In this document: in pieces, positions 8,934-17,465 of the stretch | How the letters are laid out: every line of letters begins with the position of its first letter | Position numbering within the stretch: position 1 is the first letter of the stretch | Origin: Marinobacter mobilis | GTDB taxonomy: Bacteria; Pseudomonadota; Gammaproteobacteria; Pseudomonadales; Oleiphilaceae | Length of the DNA: 64,000 bases | Direction: 5' to 3' | NCBI RefSeq assembly: GCF_900106945.1 | Contig: NZ_FNNE01000011.1 | Location: 1 to 64,000 of the forward strand | The notes under the pieces: generated by a model | The model's database searches: none | What the model saw: only the letters and a program-made list of their open reading frames with translations | Told to the model about the DNA's origin: nothing | Position numbers and translations under genes: made by a program

Positions 8934-9688
8934 TGAGAAAACTGATTGTTGGTCTGTTTATCGCATTCCTGCCCGCCCTTGGAATGGCTGCGGGAAGTAG
9001 CGTGCATCTGGATCCGATGGAGCCGGATCATACCAATCAAGCATCGCTGCAGCGTGGCGCTGCCTTGTTCACCAACTACTGCATGGGCTGCCACTCCGCG
9101 GAGTATGCCCGTTACAAGCGGGTGGCTGATGACATTGGTATTCCTGTGCCTCTGTATGAAGAGAACCTGATTTTCACCGGTGCCAAGATCGGTGAACTGA
9201 TGCATATCTCGATGAACAAGGCGCAGGCTGCGACCTGGTTCGGTAACACGCCTCCAGACCTGACGCTTGAGTCTCGTCTGCGTGGTGAAAGCTGGATCTA
9301 TTCCTACCTGCGTGGCTTCTACAAGGACGAGACCCGTCCGCTGGGCGTAAACAACGTGGTTTTCCCGAACGTTGGTATGCCTCACGTGCTGGTTGAGCTG
9401 CAAGGTCTGTGCGCGACTCCTCCGCACATTGGCCAGGAAGCCAACATTGATCCGCTGAGCGGCGACGTTCGTAACGGTGAGGCCTGTACCGAGTGGGCGC
9501 TGGAAGGTGAGCTGAGTTCCGCGGAATATGACAGCCTTGCCTACGACCTGACCAACTTCCTGTCCTACATGGGAGACCCGGTCAAGGTTGAGCGTGAGCG
9601 TCTGGGGATCTTTGTTCTTATCTTTATCGCTATCTTCTTCGTGTTTGCTTACCTGCTCAATCGCGAGTACTGGAAAGACGTACACTGA
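8933..9688 (+). CDS. petC: Cytochrome c1 subunit of the bc1 complex
   Basis: Membrane-anchored c-type cytochrome, 251 aa, which takes electrons from the Rieske protein. It has a cleavable signal (MRKLIVGLFIAFLPALGMAAG), a single heme-attachment motif CMGCH (about residues 45-49), and a C-terminal anchor helix near residues 223-243 followed by the short positively charged tail NREYWKDVH. The likely sixth heme ligand Met lies in the later part of the periplasmic domain. Third and last gene of petABC. Confidence 0.96.
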   Translation: MRKLIVGLFIAFLPALGMAAGSSVHLDPMEPDHTNQASLQRGAALFTNYCMGCHSAEYARYKRVADDIGIPVPLYEENLIFTGAKIGELMHISMNKAQAATWFGNTPPDLTLESRLRGESWIYSYLRGFYKDETRPLGVNNVVFPNVGMPHVLVELQGLCATPPHIGQEANIDPLSGDVRNGEACTEWALEGELSSAEYDSLAYDLTNFLSYMGDPVKVERERLGIFVLIFIAIFFVFAYLLNREYWKDVH

Positions 9689-9697
9689 GAATTCGGG

Positions 9698-9703
9698 TAT
9701 AAT
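9698..9703 (+). promoter_or_regulatory. Possible sspA -10 element
   Basis: A perfect TATAAT lies between the petC stop and the terminator hairpin at 9718-9752. If active, its transcript would begin near 9710 and carry that hairpin at its 5' end. No good -35 is seen. Confidence 0.35.
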
Positions 9704-9717
9704 CCGAGCGCTTGAAC

Positions 9718-9752
9718 TCCAGCGGGCTACAGAAGTGGCCCGCTGGATTTTT
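9718..9752 (+). terminator. petABC terminator
   Basis: Ten-bp perfect stem TCCAGCGGGC / GCCCGCTGGA (9718-9727, 9738-9747) followed by TTTTT. Intrinsic terminator 30 bases after petC. Confidence 0.88.
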
Positions 9753-9796
9753 GCGTTTCAGGATCCATTCGGTTTGTTTAAACGTGAGGTAACTCT

Positions 9797-10426
9797 ATGG
9801 GCGTTGTGACCAAGCGGTCATCAATGACATTCTTCTCTGACCCTGCTAGCCATTACAGCCACAGGGTGAGGATTGTCCTTGCAGAGAAAGGCGTTACGGT
9901 GGATATCGTCGATGTTGATCCAGACAATCCCCCGGAGGAGCTGGCTGACCTGAATCCGTACAATGCTCTGCCAACCCTGGTTGATCGTGATCTGGTTCTG
10001 TACGAGCCAAACATCATGATGGAGTACCTGGATGAGCGTTTCCCACATCCGCCGTTGTTGCCGGTATACCCGGTAGCTCGTGCCAATAGCCGGTTGATGA
10101 TCCATCGCATCCAGAAAGACTGGTGTGCACTGGTTGATCAGATTCTGACTCAGCCGACCGGAAAGGCTGCCGATGCGGCTCGTAAAGAACTGCGTGAAAG
10201 CCTTCTGGCCACTGCGCCTCTGTTCGCTGAGATGCCGTATTTCCTCTCCGAGGAGTTCACCATTGTGGACTGCTGCATTGCTCCGATCCTCTGGCGCCTG
10301 CCGGCGCTGGGTATTGAGCTTGAGGACAAGCAGGCCAAGCCGGTATTGAAGTACATGGACAAGATCTTTGCCCGTGACAGCTTCAAGGCCAGCCTGTCTG
10401 ATCTGGAAGAAGATATTCGCAACTGA
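9797..10426 (+). CDS. sspA: Stringent starvation protein A SspA
   Basis: RNA polymerase-associated protein of 209 aa with a glutathione S-transferase fold. It has an N-terminal thioredoxin-like domain ([50 protein letters not shown]) and an all-helical C-terminal domain. SspA lacks transferase activity; in E. coli it binds RNA polymerase and acts in stationary phase and acid stress. Start ATG 9797 follows GTGAGG. The pairing with sspB directly downstream is the classical sspAB operon, and rplM-rpsI upstream is also conserved in gammaproteobacteria, here with petABC between. Confidence 0.95.
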   Translation: MGVVTKRSSMTFFSDPASHYSHRVRIVLAEKGVTVDIVDVDPDNPPEELADLNPYNALPTLVDRDLVLYEPNIMMEYLDERFPHPPLLPVYPVARANSRLMIHRIQKDWCALVDQILTQPTGKAADAARKELRESLLATAPLFAEMPYFLSEEFTIVDCCIAPILWRLPALGIELEDKQAKPVLKYMDKIFARDSFKASLSDLEEDIRN

Positions 10427-10458
10427 TTTCTGGCGGCTGCCGGATAGCGGGGGAATGC

Positions 10459-10887
10459 GTGGCTGAGAATAACGTCAGAATGATGTCCAGTCGTCCTTAC
10501 CTGGTAAGGGCTTTCAACGAGTGGATTCTGGATAATGACTGCACTCCCTATATTGTGGTTGATGCGGGGGTGCAGGGTGTTCAGGTTCCCACTGAGCATG
10601 TTGCCAATGGCCAAATCGTGCTGAATATCAGCCCTTCTGCGGTCAAGGGACTGGTTGTCGGAAACTCTGCGCTTGAGTTCAGTGCGCGTTTTGGCGGTGT
10701 TCCGATGCAGGTGTTCATTCCCTTGCAGGCTGTGACCGCTATCTATGCTAAGGAAAATGGCGAGGGTATGGCGTTCGGCAGTGAGCCTGGAGCGCCGGAC
10801 CCTGATGGCCCTGGTGACGACACCATCAACTCCGGGGGTGGGGGCGACAGGCCCAGTGGGCGGCCGACGCTCAAAGTTGTGAAATAA
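10459..10887 (+). CDS. sspB: ClpXP specificity adaptor SspB
   Basis: Adaptor that tethers ssrA-tagged peptides to ClpX. The folded domain starts at SSRPYLVRAFNEWILDND and runs through QIVLNISPSAVKGL and RFGGVPMQVFIPLQAVTAIYAKENGEGMAF (about residues 8-105). A Gly/Pro/Asp-rich flexible linker follows, then the C-terminal RPTLKVVK, the ClpX-binding XB peptide. Start GTG 10459 has GGGGGA upstream. ATG at 10480 would give the more standard N terminus and cannot be excluded. Confidence 0.95.
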   Translation: MAENNVRMMSSRPYLVRAFNEWILDNDCTPYIVVDAGVQGVQVPTEHVANGQIVLNISPSAVKGLVVGNSALEFSARFGGVPMQVFIPLQAVTAIYAKENGEGMAFGSEPGAPDPDGPGDDTINSGGGGDRPSGRPTLKVVK

Positions 10888-10888
10888 G

Positions 10889-10917
10889 AAAAAGCCAGCG
10901 TACGCTGGCTTTTTTTA
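10889..10917. terminator. Bidirectional terminator between sspB and diaA
   Basis: AGCCAGCG / CGCTGGCT stem flanked by A run on the left and T run on the right, so it can end transcription from both sides. It overlaps the diaA stop codon. Confidence 0.88.
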
Positions 10918-11505
10918 TGCGCCGAACAGCTTGTTATCGATAAGCGCGCAGAGGGCGTTGAGAATGACCAGCATGAGCGGGCTGGCTTCATTGGATGCCA
11001 GGTTGTGCAGGGTGATCTCGTGGTCCTCGGGATGGAGCAGGGACGTGATGTCGGTCTTCTCTTTGGCGCTTAGAACCACGATCCGCATTTCCCGGTCATG
11101 GGCGGCCTGAATGGCTTGGATCAGGTTGGCTTTGTGGCCATCGTCGACAAAGACCATGAGCAGGTCATGGGGCTTGCCGACGGCACGGACCTGGCGCGAG
11201 AAGGTATCGTTAAAGCGATTGTCGCGGCAAATAGCCGAGTACGTCGTGGCATCTGCGCCCAGGTTGATGGCCGGCAGGGCCGGGCGGTCCTGATCGAACC
11301 GGTTCAGCAGGGCCGTACAGAAATACTGGGCGAGAATGTTGGCGCTGCCGTTGGCGCAGGCGATGATCTTTCCATCTGCAAGGAGGGTTTCGACAACCGC
11401 ATCCGCAGAGTTAATGATCGCCTCGCCGGTATCGCTGGCGGCGTGGGCAGTCTGCTCCATGTGGTTGGCAAACCATCCATTGATCAAGCTGTAAGCGTCG
11501 GTCAT
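10915..11505 (-). CDS. diaA: DnaA initiator-associating protein DiaA (SIS-domain, phosphoheptose isomerase-like)
   Basis: SIS-domain protein of 196 aa, exactly the E. coli DiaA length. The SIS fold is seen in ADGKIIACANGSANILAQYFC and in the ICRDNRFNDTFSRQVRAVGK region. DiaA forms tetramers that promote DnaA assembly at oriC; its paralogue GmhA is the LPS heptose isomerase. The choice of DiaA rests on the conserved lpoA-yraN-diaA order. Start ATG 11505 overlaps the yraN stop by four bases (ATGA). A longer in-frame start ten codons upstream lies inside yraN and is less likely. Confidence 0.85.
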   Translation of the reverse strand: MTDAYSLINGWFANHMEQTAHAASDTGEAIINSADAVVETLLADGKIIACANGSANILAQYFCTALLNRFDQDRPALPAINLGADATTYSAICRDNRFNDTFSRQVRAVGKPHDLLMVFVDDGHKANLIQAIQAAHDREMRIVVLSAKEKTDITSLLHPEDHEITLHNLASNEASPLMLVILNALCALIDNKLFGA

Positions 11506-11870
11506 GTTGTGCCCTGAATAGCGTTTTTTATCCACTGAATGTCATATCTGGCCCAATTGCCTGGCGATATCGCAATGACATCGATCCTGGCGTCACAGTC
11601 CCACTTACCATGGCGGTGGAGGTAATACTCCGCGGCGCGCAGCAGGCGCCGCTGTTTGTGGTAGCCAATGGACTCGGCGGGTGCTGTCCTGGAGCCTTTG
11701 CCTCGAAAGCGAACCTCAAAAAATACGAGGGTGGCGCCGTCCTGCCCGATCAGATCTATCTCGCCGCCCCGGCTGAATACGTTCCGCGCAATAATTTTTA
11801 CGCCGTGGCGGGATAGGTACCTGGCGGCGACCTGCTCCGCACGGTCGCCAATCACTTTTCTCTGATTCAT
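11502..11870 (-). CDS. yraN: YraN-family (UPF0102) nuclease-like protein
   Basis: Small 122-aa protein with a predicted PD-(D/E)XK nuclease fold of unknown cellular role. The family hallmark is visible: GDRAEQVAARYLSRHG, then GGEIDLIGQDGATLVFFEVRFR, which holds the E-x-D ... E-V-x-x-R active-site-like residues, and the C-terminal CDARIDVIAI. It lies between lpoA and diaA and overlaps diaA by ATGA, as in E. coli. Confidence 0.9.
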   Translation of the reverse strand: MNQRKVIGDRAEQVAARYLSRHGVKIIARNVFSRGGEIDLIGQDGATLVFFEVRFRGKGSRTAPAESIGYHKQRRLLRAAEYYLHRHGKWDCDARIDVIAISPGNWARYDIQWIKNAIQGTT

Positions 11871-11929
11871 GCCGTCCCTGGCTTGCTGAACATCCGGTCG
11901 CTCTGGCAGCCGGATGGAGATATCTCGCT

Positions 11930-13789
11930 CTATTGGGTGCCTGTACCGTCCGCGGGGGCTTCGGTGTCATGGGTGGGCGCGGTATCGTCCAGGCGCATGG
12001 GGACGCCATTCTGGAACTGCGCCCAGTGCTGCTCTCGCTGTACCTTGCCATCTGCGGTCATCGACAGGCGCCCCGTCTGGCCTTCCAGGCTGGCATTATC
12101 CACCTGATCCAGCAGTGCCAGGCGATTGCCAATCTGGTAGGCATCCGCACCCATGGCAAAGAGACGCCCCAGTTGGCCGCCGAATGCCCCGAATGCCTGC
12201 ATGGATTCGTTCCTGAAAGGGTTGTCGTCACCAAGAATCCAGGGGATATCGGTGAAAAGAACGCCGTTCAGGTCGCGATCCCGGGAGAGCGCCGCATCGC
12301 CTTCATAGATCAGTGAGGGGGCATAGACCGGCAGATCGCCACCGAAGTAGAACGCAAACAGTGGCTTGAACTGGCGAGCGATGGTCGGCGGGGCGACCAT
12401 GACGATGGCGTCGGCATCCTGGCGTCGACGGGGCTCGAATTCGACATTGAGGCCGATGGTTTGTTCTATGGTGATGGCCCGTTGTCTGGACGTATTGATG
12501 CCTAACAGATCGGCAGTCACTGTGCGCAGGTCTTCGGCATTCAGGAACCGGACGCTGTGGAGGATCTGCCCTCCCTGTTCGGCCAAGGCTGCATTGAGGG
12601 CCTGCTCAAAGCGATTGCCCCAGTCCCCATCCGGAAACAGGGCCAGCACCTGATCCTTTTGTTCCGCATGCAGGCGCGCAGCGATCTGGCGGGCTTCGTC
12701 TTCAGCGCCGAGGCCGAACTGATAGAAGCGGTCAGGTGCTGCGGCGGTTTCTGGCAAGTAGTTTAGCGCCAGAACCGGTACGGGTAAGGGCTGCTGTTGG
12801 CTAAGCTCGGTCAGGGAGTCTTTAATCAGCGGTCCGACGATAAGATCAGGGCTGGCGGCCAGGATCTTCTGATAGAGCTCGCCAAAGGGGGTGGCGTTGG
12901 TATCAAAGACCGTAATCTCGATCTCTGAGTCCTGACTGCTGTCGTCCTGGTAGAATGCCGACAGGAACCCGTCACGAATGGCTTCGCCCGCTTTTGCCAG
13001 CGGCCCGCTGAGGGGGAGGGCCAGGGCAATGTGCTCCGGTCGTTGCTGAGCCAGAGTGGTAATCAGCTGGAGTTCGCTGGGCAGTGTGGCGGCGGCGGGG
13101 TGGCTCGTCCAGTTATATTGCCATTCCCGGATTCTACGACCCTGGCTGTCGAGGGTGGTGCCGGGTTCGCGCATGATGGCCGCCAGTTCCAGCCAGCCCT
13201 GAGGAGTATAGCCTACGAGCCGTTGCGCCTCGCTGGCGAGCGTGGCGTCAGAGGTTTGCTTCAATGCCTGCCAGATCTTGTCTTGGGTACCCTGAATGTC
13301 ACCGATAATGCCCGAATCCAGCATTACCATCCACGTCAGTGCGGCGTCCAGCGGGCGCCGGGCGAGCAGGTAAGTCGATGTCTGCAGTCCACCGGCTCGG
13401 GTGGTAAGGTCATCCTCATAATTCTGGTACTGGCTTGGGCTGAGAGTGTCTGTCAGCTGCTCGGCCCAGTTGCTGTCATTGAGTTCGACAGCGCTGGCCA
13501 TGGCCAGCAGCAGATACTGGTCATTGAATTGGGGCAGCGGGTTGGTCAGGGCCGGGCTCAGCAGGATCTGGCGAGCGGCGGCATGATCGCCGGATTGCTG
13601 GAACCTGCCAGCGCTCCGCAGCAGGTAGCTTTGAGCGAGTGCCTGATCGCTTTCATCAGCGGCCAGGGTCACGGCTTCAGAGGCGGACAGCGGCGTGTGT
13701 GTTTCCAGGTTGATGGAGGCGCATCCCCCCAGCAGTGTTGCGGCCAGCAAGGCGGCAACCACCGGCGAATTCTGAAATGTTTTGGTCAT
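11930..13789 (-). CDS. lpoA: Outer-membrane lipoprotein activator of PBP1A, LpoA (LppC family)
   Basis: Predicted lipoprotein of 619 aa that reaches through the periplasm to stimulate peptidoglycan synthesis by PBP1A. The signal and lipobox are MTKTFQNSPVVAALLAATLL followed by GGCAS, with Cys about 24 as the lipidated residue. The N-terminal half is helical, TPR-like. The C-terminal half has a periplasmic-binding-protein fold (HIALALPLSGPLAKAGEAIR, SPDLIVGPLIKDSL, VLALFPDGDWGNRF). The open frame extends 27 codons further upstream, but only ATG 13789 gives the signal peptide. First gene of lpoA-yraN-diaA, divergent from rsmI across 163 bases. Confidence 0.9.
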   Translation of the reverse strand: MTKTFQNSPVVAALLAATLLGGCASINLETHTPLSASEAVTLAADESDQALAQSYLLRSAGRFQQSGDHAAARQILLSPALTNPLPQFNDQYLLLAMASAVELNDSNWAEQLTDTLSPSQYQNYEDDLTTRAGGLQTSTYLLARRPLDAALTWMVMLDSGIIGDIQGTQDKIWQALKQTSDATLASEAQRLVGYTPQGWLELAAIMREPGTTLDSQGRRIREWQYNWTSHPAAATLPSELQLITTLAQQRPEHIALALPLSGPLAKAGEAIRDGFLSAFYQDDSSQDSEIEITVFDTNATPFGELYQKILAASPDLIVGPLIKDSLTELSQQQPLPVPVLALNYLPETAAAPDRFYQFGLGAEDEARQIAARLHAEQKDQVLALFPDGDWGNRFEQALNAALAEQGGQILHSVRFLNAEDLRTVTADLLGINTSRQRAITIEQTIGLNVEFEPRRRQDADAIVMVAPPTIARQFKPLFAFYFGGDLPVYAPSLIYEGDAALSRDRDLNGVLFTDIPWILGDDNPFRNESMQAFGAFGGQLGRLFAMGADAYQIGNRLALLDQVDNASLEGQTGRLSMTADGKVQREQHWAQFQNGVPMRLDDTAPTHDTEAPADGTGTQ

Positions 13790-13952
13790 GTCTCGCTCGT
13801 ACAGCTCCGGGCGTTGGGCTTGTGGCGCCGTATAATCGGCGGCATCATGCTTGGGTGGTACGGTAAGCATTTTCTGGCCCGCAAGTTTACCAGCTCCCGG
13901 GGCATTTCACATGACGTTGCCGTCATTCACTTCATTTCTTGAGAGGTAAACT

Positions 13953-14807
13953 GTGGGTTCTGAATCCGGTAGTGGTGTGTTGTATATCGTGGCGACACCG
14001 ATTGGCAATCTTGAGGACATTACCACCCGTGCCGAGAAGGTTCTGGCGAGCGTGGACTTTATCGCTGCCGAGGACACCCGCCACAGTGGTCGCCTGTTGC
14101 AGTCCCTGGTGATTCGCAAGCCGCTGGTTGCACTCCATGACCATAACGAGCGTGATCGGGCGGGCTCAGTGCTGGATCGGGTCGCCGCCGGGGAAACTAT
14201 GGCGCTGATATCCGATGCCGGTACGCCGTTGATCTCTGATCCCGGCTATGTGCTGGTTCGTCAGGCCAGAGAGCGCGGTATCAGGGTTGTTCCGGTACCG
14301 GGGGCGAGTGCGCTGACGGCGGCGCTGAGTGTGGCCGGCTTGCCGACGGATCGCTTTACTTTTATCGGCTTCCTGCCTGCGAAGCGGAGTGGTCGCCAGT
14401 CGGCGCTGTCGTCTCTGGAGCAGGAGTCTGCGACCCTGGTGTTTTATGAATCCCCTCACCGAATCATTGATATGGTGCAGGACGTGGTGGCGGTTTTGGG
14501 CGCTGAGCGTGAGATGGCTATCACCCGGGAGCTGACCAAGACTTTTGAGTCGTTTTATGGCGGCACGGCGCAGCAGGTATTGGAGCAGCTCGAGAGTGAC
14601 GCCAATGCCACCAAGGGTGAGTTTGTGGTCATGGTTCAGGGGGCCGTGCCTCGCGCCGAGGCGTTGCCCGGGATTGATGTCGACAAGCTGCTGGCACTGC
14701 TGTGTGCAGAGCTTCCGGTCAAGAAGGCTGCCCGCATTGGCGCTGAGTTGACCGGGTTCTCCCGAAATGAGCTGTATCAGCGCGCGCTGGCTCTGAAAGG
14801 GGAGTGA
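13953..14807 (+). CDS. rsmI: 16S rRNA (cytidine(1402)-2'-O)-methyltransferase RsmI
   Basis: SAM-dependent tetrapyrrole-methylase-fold enzyme of 284 aa. RsmI adds the 2'-O-methyl group at C1402 of 16S rRNA, near the P site. Motifs: LYIVATPIGNLEDIT near the N terminus, FIAAEDTRHSGRLL, the highly conserved SDAGTPLISDPGY, and VPVPGASALTAALSVAG. Start GTG 13953 has GAGAGG seven bases upstream. The divergent arrangement with lpoA-yraN-diaA is the gammaproteobacterial norm. Confidence 0.95.
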   Translation: MGSESGSGVLYIVATPIGNLEDITTRAEKVLASVDFIAAEDTRHSGRLLQSLVIRKPLVALHDHNERDRAGSVLDRVAAGETMALISDAGTPLISDPGYVLVRQARERGIRVVPVPGASALTAALSVAGLPTDRFTFIGFLPAKRSGRQSALSSLEQESATLVFYESPHRIIDMVQDVVAVLGAEREMAITRELTKTFESFYGGTAQQVLEQLESDANATKGEFVVMVQGAVPRAEALPGIDVDKLLALLCAELPVKKAARIGAELTGFSRNELYQRALALKGE

Positions 14808-14860
14808 GCTGCAGCGATTTAGGCTTGCGTCGGCGGGGGTGGGCGAGTATTGTCTCGCCT

Positions 14861-15204
14861 GAGCTCGCCAGACAGTCGCCGCCAGCATGCTGGGGGAGGA
14901 AAGTCCGGGCTCCACAGGGCAAGGTGCCAGGTAACGCCTGGGCGGCGCGAGTCGACGGAAAGTGCAACAGAAAGTATACCGCCTAAGTGCCTTCGGGCGC
15001 CGGTAAGGTTGAAATGGTGCGGTAAGAGCGCACCGCGTGACTGGCAACAGTTCACGGCGATGGTAAACCCCACCTGGAGCAAGACCAAATAGGAGTCCTA
15101 TGGCGTGGCCCGCGCTGGACTCGGGTAGGTTGCTTGAGGCCTGTGGTGACGCAGGCCCTAGATGAATGACTGTCCACGACAGAACCCGGCTTATCGGCGA
15201 GCTC
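14861..15204 (+). ncRNA. rnpB: RNase P RNA, bacterial class A
   Basis: The catalytic RNA of RNase P, which cuts the 5' leader from pre-tRNAs. Helix P1 is a perfect 9-bp pairing of GAGCTCGCC (14861-14869) with GGCGAGCTC (15196-15204). The conserved core GAGGAAAGTCCGGGCTCC (CR-I, around 14895) and its 3' partner ending ACAGAACCCGGCTTATC (CR-V, around 15180) are both present, with AAGTGCAACAGAAAGTATAC (CR-II/III) between them. About 344 nt, normal for proteobacteria. A short pyrimidine-rich tail follows, but no clear hairpin terminator. Confidence 0.95.
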
Positions 15205-15421
15205 TCTTTTCTTTTTCTCCTCAGATGTGATTTCGATTGCGACAGATCACCCTTCTGATATAGCCAAATATTCTTAAACCTCACTTGTCATCTTCACTTT
15301 TTGGTGCAGGTGTTTGATTTGGTTGTTTTTCTTCTTTGTAATCTCCCCCCGCTCCTGCGAGATCTTCTGTAACTCACTGTCATTAAAGAAACTTTTGTAG
15401 GTACGTCGTCCCCGGCGGCGC
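15205..15421. other. AT-rich spacer between rnpB and the dcw promoter
   Basis: About 215 bases noticeably richer in A and T than the flanking genes, with several T-rich runs on the plus strand. I see no convincing gene. One minus-strand frame across 15274-15624 could encode a Lys-rich 116-aa peptide, but it runs through the mra promoter and operator and has no good support. Confidence 0.5.
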
Positions 15422-15450
15422 TTGCATTGTGTTTTGCGTGTTTCTATAGT
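15422..15450 (+). promoter_or_regulatory. Promoter of the dcw cluster (Pmra)
   Basis: TTGCAT (15422-15427), a 17-base spacer and TATAGT (15445-15450) form a good sigma70-like promoter about 165 bases before mraZ. The MraZ boxes begin inside its -10 region, so the repressor would cover the start point near 15457. Confidence 0.7.
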
Positions 15451-15514
15451 GTGCGAAAGTGGGTAAAAGTGGTTAGTAGTGGTTTTTTGTGGTGCCAGGA
15501 GGCACTGAGGTGGG
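15449..15514 (+). promoter_or_regulatory. MraZ operator: phased GTGGK box array
   Basis: Five boxes recur every ten bases: GTGTG (15449), GTGGG (15459), GTGGT (15469), GTGGT (15479) and GTGGT (15489). Another GTGGG sits at 15510. MraZ is known in E. coli to repress the dcw promoter by binding GTGGG-like repeats separated by 5-nt spacers, one per helical turn. The array lies over the predicted start point directly upstream of mraZ, so autorepression is the natural reading. Confidence 0.75.
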
Positions 15515-15616
15515 AGATTGGGGCGTGCCTCTTTCTTTTTCCGGTTACCGCTGGCCCTGATTACCCGCACAACCAAAGCCGATGATTCAAGTTGAAATCG
15601 GATAAGAGCCTGATAA

Positions 15617-16069
15617 ATGAGCAATTTTCTTGGCAGTCATGCCATCAACATGGATGCGAAGGGTCGCCTGGCGATCCCCGCCAAGGTGCGTGAAGAACTC
15701 GCGCAGCTTTGTGGCGGCCGCATTGTGTTGACCGCCAGTGCGGGGGAAGAGCGCTGTTTGCTGATTTATCCGGAATCCCAATGGGAGTCCGTGGAGGCTC
15801 AGATCAATGCCTTGCCGACGATGAAAAAGTCCGTGCGCCGGTTGCAAAGAATCATGCTCGGATATGCCACGCCCCTGGAGCTGGATGGTGCCGGGCGCGT
15901 GCTCGTTCCGCCCACGCTGAGAAGTTTTGCCAATCTGGAGAAGAAGCTGATGCTCGTTGGCCAGGGTAAAAAGCTGGAACTGTGGAGCGAAGAGCAGTGG
16001 TTCGAATGGCTGGATGATTCCGCCGATGATGATGAAATGCCACCGGAAATGGAGGCATTGTCGCTATGA
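15617..16069 (+). CDS. mraZ: Transcriptional regulator MraZ
   Basis: First gene of the dcw cluster, 150 aa. MraZ is a ring-forming DNA-binding protein with two AbrB-like (SpoVT/AbrB) repeats. The first is at [20 protein letters not shown] (residues 2-21) and the second at [20 protein letters not shown] (about 85-104). Each has the conserved D-x-K/A-G-R-x-x-x-P core. It represses its own operon through the GTGGK boxes upstream. The stop overlaps the rsmH start (ATGA). Confidence 0.96.
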   Translation: MSNFLGSHAINMDAKGRLAIPAKVREELAQLCGGRIVLTASAGEERCLLIYPESQWESVEAQINALPTMKKSVRRLQRIMLGYATPLELDGAGRVLVPPTLRSFANLEKKLMLVGQGKKLELWSEEQWFEWLDDSADDDEMPPEMEALSL

Positions 16070-17043
16070 CCGCCCGGCGCAGGAAGGAGGCGGATGGCCA
16101 GAAGCTACATCAATCCGTGCTCCTTGAAGCGGCGGTCGATCTTCTTGTCAACATTCCGGACGGCAACTACGTCGACTGCACCTTTGGGCGCGGCGGGCAC
16201 AGTCGTCTGGTGCTTGGCCGACTGGGTGAGCATGGGCATCTGTTGGGTATCGATAAGGACCCGGAAGCCATTGCGTTTGCCAATGATCTTGCGGCCGAAG
16301 ACCCGCGTTTCTCTGTATTTCATGGTTCCTTTGCCCAGCTGGCCGAAGCTGCCGATCAGCAGGGCTGGCCAATGCTGGATGGTGTGTTGATGGACCTCGG
16401 GGTTTCGTCGCCGCAACTGGATGATGCTGCCCGTGGGTTCAGTTTCATGCGTCAGGGTCCGCTGGACATGCGGATGAATCCGGAACAGGGCATGAGCGCG
16501 GCTCAGTGGCTCGCGACCGCCGAAGAGCAGGAGATCGCTGACGTCATCTGGCGCTACGGCGAGGAGCGCTTTTCCCGTCGTATTGCCCGCGCAGTCATCA
16601 GTCGTCGGGTGGAGGAGCCGCTGGAGACAACCCGTGATCTGGCGGAGTTGGTCAGTTCCGCTGTTCCAAGGAAAGAAAAGCACAAACACCCGGCCACACG
16701 GACTTTTCAGGCTATTCGCATCTTTATCAATCGCGAGCTGGACGATCTGGAAACCGGGCTGGCGGCTGCCGCTGAGCGTCTTGCGCCGGGCGGCCGTTTG
16801 GTGGTGATCAGTTTTCATTCGCTGGAAGACCGCATGGTGAAGCGTTTTATGCGGGATCTCGCCCGTGGTCCTCAGCTGCCCCGCGGGTTACCGGTGACTG
16901 CGAGTGACGCAGAGTCCGACTTTCGCCTCGTCGGTAAGGCCCTGAAGGCGGATATCACAGAAGTCAGTGACAATGTCCGGGCTCGCAGCGCAGTGATGAG
17001 GGTTCTGGAAAGACGGGATAAACAGACAGGGGAAGGAGCGTAA
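16066..17043 (+). CDS. rsmH: 16S rRNA m4C1402 N4-methyltransferase RsmH (MraW)
   Basis: SAM-dependent methyltransferase of 325 aa that methylates N4 of C1402 in 16S rRNA, the same nucleotide modified by RsmI encoded 2 kb upstream. Motifs: [13 protein letters not shown] near the N terminus, [16 protein letters not shown] (SAM site), [29 protein letters not shown], and [15 protein letters not shown]. Translationally coupled to mraZ by ATGA. ftsL begins one base after its stop. Confidence 0.96.
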   Translation: MTARRRKEADGQKLHQSVLLEAAVDLLVNIPDGNYVDCTFGRGGHSRLVLGRLGEHGHLLGIDKDPEAIAFANDLAAEDPRFSVFHGSFAQLAEAADQQGWPMLDGVLMDLGVSSPQLDDAARGFSFMRQGPLDMRMNPEQGMSAAQWLATAEEQEIADVIWRYGEERFSRRIARAVISRRVEEPLETTRDLAELVSSAVPRKEKHKHPATRTFQAIRIFINRELDDLETGLAAAAERLAPGGRLVVISFHSLEDRMVKRFMRDLARGPQLPRGLPVTASDAESDFRLVGKALKADITEVSDNVRARSAVMRVLERRDKQTGEGA

Positions 17044-17044
17044 A

Positions 17045-17446
17045 ATGGGAGCCGTAACCATCGAGCGTCCCACCCGGACGTCGAAATTAACAACCGAGAC
17101 TGTTCGGGCTGGCTTCAATAACGCCTACCGCCTGTCCCGCCGGATTTTCGCGGCCCTGGGTCAGCAGGATGTGCTGGTGACAATGGGCTTGGTGGCCGTA
17201 TTGGTTGCGTCAGCTATTGGCGTGGTCGCCAGTGTGCATACCAACCGTGGGCTGTTTAATGAGTTGTCCCAGTTGCAGGGTGAGCGTGACGGCTACCACC
17301 GTGAGTGGAGCCAGTTGCTGCTCGAACAGAGTGCATTGAGTGCCCATGGCCGGATTGAACGGCTGGCATCCGACCAGTTAGGTCTGGTGGTGCCGGGCAA
17401 ACAGGACATTGTGCTGGTTCAGTTGCCAGCGCAGGGTTCTCGCTAG
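17045..17446 (+). CDS. ftsL: Cell division protein FtsL
   Basis: Small bitopic divisome protein, 133 aa, partner of FtsB and FtsQ. It has a cytoplasmic N terminus of about 40 residues, one transmembrane helix (MGLVAVLVASAIGVVASV, about residues 43-60) and a periplasmic coiled coil (LSQLQGERDGYHREWSQLLL), followed by the FtsL-type LASDQLGLVVPGKQDIVLV end. Identification rests on this layout and on its place between rsmH and ftsI, as overall sequence conservation of FtsL is low. Confidence 0.9.
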   Translation: MGAVTIERPTRTSKLTTETVRAGFNNAYRLSRRIFAALGQQDVLVTMGLVAVLVASAIGVVASVHTNRGLFNELSQLQGERDGYHREWSQLLLEQSALSAHGRIERLASDQLGLVVPGKQDIVLVQLPAQGSR

Positions 17447-17465
17447 TCAAACAGGGGAAAGAGCA

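Noticed and set aside
15274..15624. A Lys-rich 116-codon frame on the minus strand between rnpB and mraZ
   Set aside because: It would overlap the mra promoter, operator and mraZ start, and I see no ribosome site or family signature.
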